From Roseomonas genomospecies 6 (GTDB lineage Bacteria; Pseudomonadota; Alphaproteobacteria; Azospirillales; Azospirillaceae): a stretch of 64,000 nucleotides of DNA. This document shows positions 62,269 through 64,000 of this stretch, in pieces. Where the stretch lies: assembly GCF_008365375.1 (NCBI RefSeq), contig NZ_QOKW01000002.1:186001-250000 (forward strand), given 5' to 3'. The notes beneath the pieces were generated by a model. The model saw only the letters and a list, made by a program, of their open reading frames with translations, did not search any database and was not told where the DNA came from. The position numbers were made by a program, and so were the translations under genes. The first letter of the stretch is position 1. Every line of letters begins with the position of its first letter.

Positions 62269-64000
62269 ATGGCCGCAAGGGAATCCCGCCACACCCCTCC
62301 AGCCCTGCGCGCGCTTCGGCGGCGCATCGGGACCGGCCTCGCCGCCGCGGGCGGGTTCAGCGTCTTCCTCGCCCTGATCCAACTGGCGATGCCGCTCTAC
62401 ACGATGCAGGTCTACGACCGCGTGCTGGGCAGCCGCAGCGTGGAGACCCTGGTGGCCCTGTCGCTTCTGGCGCTGGGCTGCTTCGCCGTGTTCGGTCTGG
62501 TCGAGGCCATCCGCGGGCGGCTGACCCAGGCCATGGGCCATCTGGCGGCCCGCAGCCTGACCATGGACGCGCTGGAGGCGTCGATGGGCGGCCTGCTGCG
62601 CGGCGGCGGCAGCCGCCCGGCCCAGGTGCTGCGCGACGTGAACGAACTGCGCCAGTTCCTGTCCGGGCCGAGCATCACGGCACCGCTCGACGCCGCGCTC
62701 AGCCTCGTCTTCCTGCTGTTCCTGACGCTCATCCACCCGCTCTACGGCCTCGTCTGCGGGGGCAGCATCCTGCTTCTGGTGGCGGTGAGCCTGCTGGGCC
62801 GGATGCTGACCATGCCGGGCGCGGCGGCGGCCAACCGAGCCCTGTGCCGCCACGGCGCCGATGTCGAGGCCGCGTCCCACAGCGTGGAGGCCGTCGCCGC
62901 CATGGGCATGATGGGCAACCTGCGGCGCCGCTGGGAGGCGGCGCAGGACGATCACCTGCGGCTGGTCAACGAGACCACCAGCCGGGCGCAGTCCGTCGCC
63001 TCGCTCGCCAAGGTCTGCCGCATGACGGCCCAGGTGGCGATCCTCGCCGCCGGCACCATGCTGGTGCTGGAACGGCAGGTGTCGCCGGGCAGCATGCTGG
63101 CCGCCTCCATCCTGATGGGCCGCGCGCTGGCCCCCTTCGAACAGTTGATCGACTCCTGGCGGAACTGGTCCTCGGCCCGCGAGAGTTTCCGCCGCCTGCG
63201 CGGCCTGTTCACGGCGGACGCGGCGTCCGGCACGGGTGCCCCCCTGCCCCGGCCCAGCGGGCATCTGCTGCTGGACCGCGTGACCTACGTCCCGCCGGGT
63301 GCGGACCGCCCGACGCTGCGCGGCATCTCCTTCTCGGTCGAACCGGGCGAGGCGGTGGGCATCGTCGGCCCCTCCGCGGCGGGCAAATCCACGCTGGCCC
63401 GCCTGCTGGTCGGCGTTCTGGAGCCGACCCAGGGCGGCGTCTATCTCGACGGCCACAACGTGTGGCGCTGGCGGCGCGACGACTGCGGTCGGCATGTCGG
63501 CTACCTGCCGCAGGGCGTCAGCCTGCTGGGCGGCACGGTGGAGGACAACATCGCCCGGCTGGGCGACCCCGACCCGGCGCTGGTGACCGCGGCGGCGCGG
63601 CGGGCCGGCGTGCACGAGATGATCGGGCGCCTTCCCGACGGCTACCGGACGGAGATCGGCGAGGGTGGCGCCCTTCTCTCCGGCGGGCAGAGGCAGCGCA
63701 TCGCGCTCGCCCGCGCACTCTACGGCGACCCCCGCCTGATCGTCCTCGACGAGCCCAACGCGAACCTGGACCAGTCCGGCGAGGCGGCGCTCCTGCAGGC
63801 CATCGCGGAGGCCAAGGCCGGCGGTGCCGCCGTGGTGGTGATCGCCCACCGCGCCTCCGTCCTCAACGCCGTGGACCGCATCGTCGTGCTGCGCGACGGC
63901 ATGATCGACCAGACCGCCACGCGGGCCGAAATGGTGCGGCGGATGGGCGCCGTCCCCGCCCCTGCTCCCGCCGCTGCCCCTGCTCCCGCCGCTGCCACCC
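62269..64000 (+). CDS. Type I secretion ABC transporter (PrtD-like), 3' end cut
   Basis: The 577 visible residues form a fused exporter: an N-terminal membrane domain (about residues 15-330, with several hydrophobic helices) and an ATPase domain. Walker A is GPSAAGKST, the signature is LSGGQRQRIALARAL and Walker B is LIVLDEPNANLD, followed by the AHR switch histidine. The C-terminal tail is Pro/Ala-rich and runs off the window. It follows the RTX gene by 80 bp with CAGGAGCG before the ATG; the partner membrane fusion protein would lie to the right. Confidence 0.93.
   Translation, partial: MAARESRHTPPALRALRRRIGTGLAAAGGFSVFLALIQLAMPLYTMQVYDRVLGSRSVETLVALSLLALGCFAVFGLVEAIRGRLTQAMGHLAARSLTMDALEASMGGLLRGGGSRPAQVLRDVNELRQFLSGPSITAPLDAALSLVFLLFLTLIHPLYGLVCGGSILLLVAVSLLGRMLTMPGAAAANRALCRHGADVEAASHSVEAVAAMGMMGNLRRRWEAAQDDHLRLVNETTSRAQSVASLAKVCRMTAQVAILAAGTMLVLERQVSPGSMLAASILMGRALAPFEQLIDSWRNWSSARESFRRLRGLFTADAASGTGAPLPRPSGHLLLDRVTYVPPGADRPTLRGISFSVEPGEAVGIVGPSAAGKSTLARLLVGVLEPTQGGVYLDGHNVWRWRRDDCGRHVGYLPQGVSLLGGTVEDNIARLGDPDPALVTAAARRAGVHEMIGRLPDGYRTEIGEGGALLSGGQRQRIALARALYGDPRLIVLDEPNANLDQSGEAALLQAIAEAKAGGAAVVVIAHRASVLNAVDRIVVLRDGMIDQTATRAEMVRRMGAVPAPAPAAAPAPAAAT

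Noticed and set aside
62182-63849. 555-codon minus-strand frame over the exporter gene
   Set aside because: Gln-, Arg- and His-rich antisense sequence; the + strand frame carries the Walker and signature motifs.
1-64000. CRISPR array, prophage, transposase or integron
   Set aside because: No regularly spaced direct repeats, phage structural genes, transposase motifs or attachment-site repeats were seen.

Overview
This 64 kb window is high-GC, densely packed bacterial chromosome from an alphaproteobacterium, most likely Azospirillum or a close Rhodospirillales relative. That assignment is inference. It rests on alphaproteobacterial marker families (TrcR/DUF1013, DUF1192, DUF4169), the thrC-M16 protease pair, an orphan flagellar hook gene with a sigma-54 promoter, a nifQ gene and abundant signalling genes. 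I see no rRNA, insertion sequence, prophage or CRISPR array. About 64 protein genes and one tRNA (Tyr, GTA) are supported. Both ends cut genes: a lipoprotein on the left and a type I secretion ABC transporter on the right.

Layout. 0-5.4 kb (+): ispH, a Uma2-like nuclease, thrB, rnhA and an acyl-CoA ligase, after a leftward lipoprotein. 5.4-8 kb (-): a peroxiredoxin and a DsbD/ScsB-type reductase. 8.2-9.1 kb (+): yqgE and a coiled-coil protein. 9.1-24.6 kb (-): a GNAT enzyme, an M16 protease and thrC in tight coupling, a large chemoreceptor, an Eis-like acetyltransferase with an acyl-CoA synthetase, ybaK-proC-ybjN-ubiK, and a giant AsmA protein. 24.8-31.4 kb (mostly +): small DUF proteins, a quinone oxidoreductase, trcR, ubiX, carbonic anhydrase and flgE. 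31.4-36 kb (mostly -): a TPR/glycosyltransferase-like protein, a GNAT enzyme and a 6-phosphofructokinase. 36.1-40 kb (+): purEK and a PAS/degenerate-GGDEF/EAL protein. 40-43 kb (-): a DUF599 protein, a ribbon-helix-helix protein and fumC. 43.3-48.5 kb: small orphans, divergent GNAT genes, and a GT4 plus a CgeB-like glycosyltransferase. 48.6-54 kb (-): a hydroxyacid-oxoacid transhydrogenase, DUF2339 and DUF72 proteins. 54.1-57.8 kb (mostly +): a lytic transglycosylase, DUF1232, YjbQ (-), CoxG-like, nifQ and tRNA-Tyr. 57.9-64 kb: a lipoprotein and response regulator (-), a hybrid histidine kinase (+), then an RTX-repeat protein and its probable exporter (+).

Most of the window is housekeeping: threonine, proline, purine, isoprenoid and ubiquinone metabolism, the TCA cycle, redox and envelope. 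The more distinctive parts are four. First, flgE has a consensus-perfect sigma-54 promoter and lies tail-to-tail with a TPR/glycosyltransferase-like gene. Second, nifQ lies outside any visible nif cluster, next to a CoxG-like gene, with a 14-bp palindrome before its start. Third, a 209-residue protein made almost entirely of RTX repeats, with aromatic residues in many repeats, is encoded just before its exporter. Fourth, a 206-bp intergenic element at 41.2 kb is made of consecutive perfect hairpins and shares its outer CCCTCTCCC arm with terminator-like palindromes elsewhere in the window.
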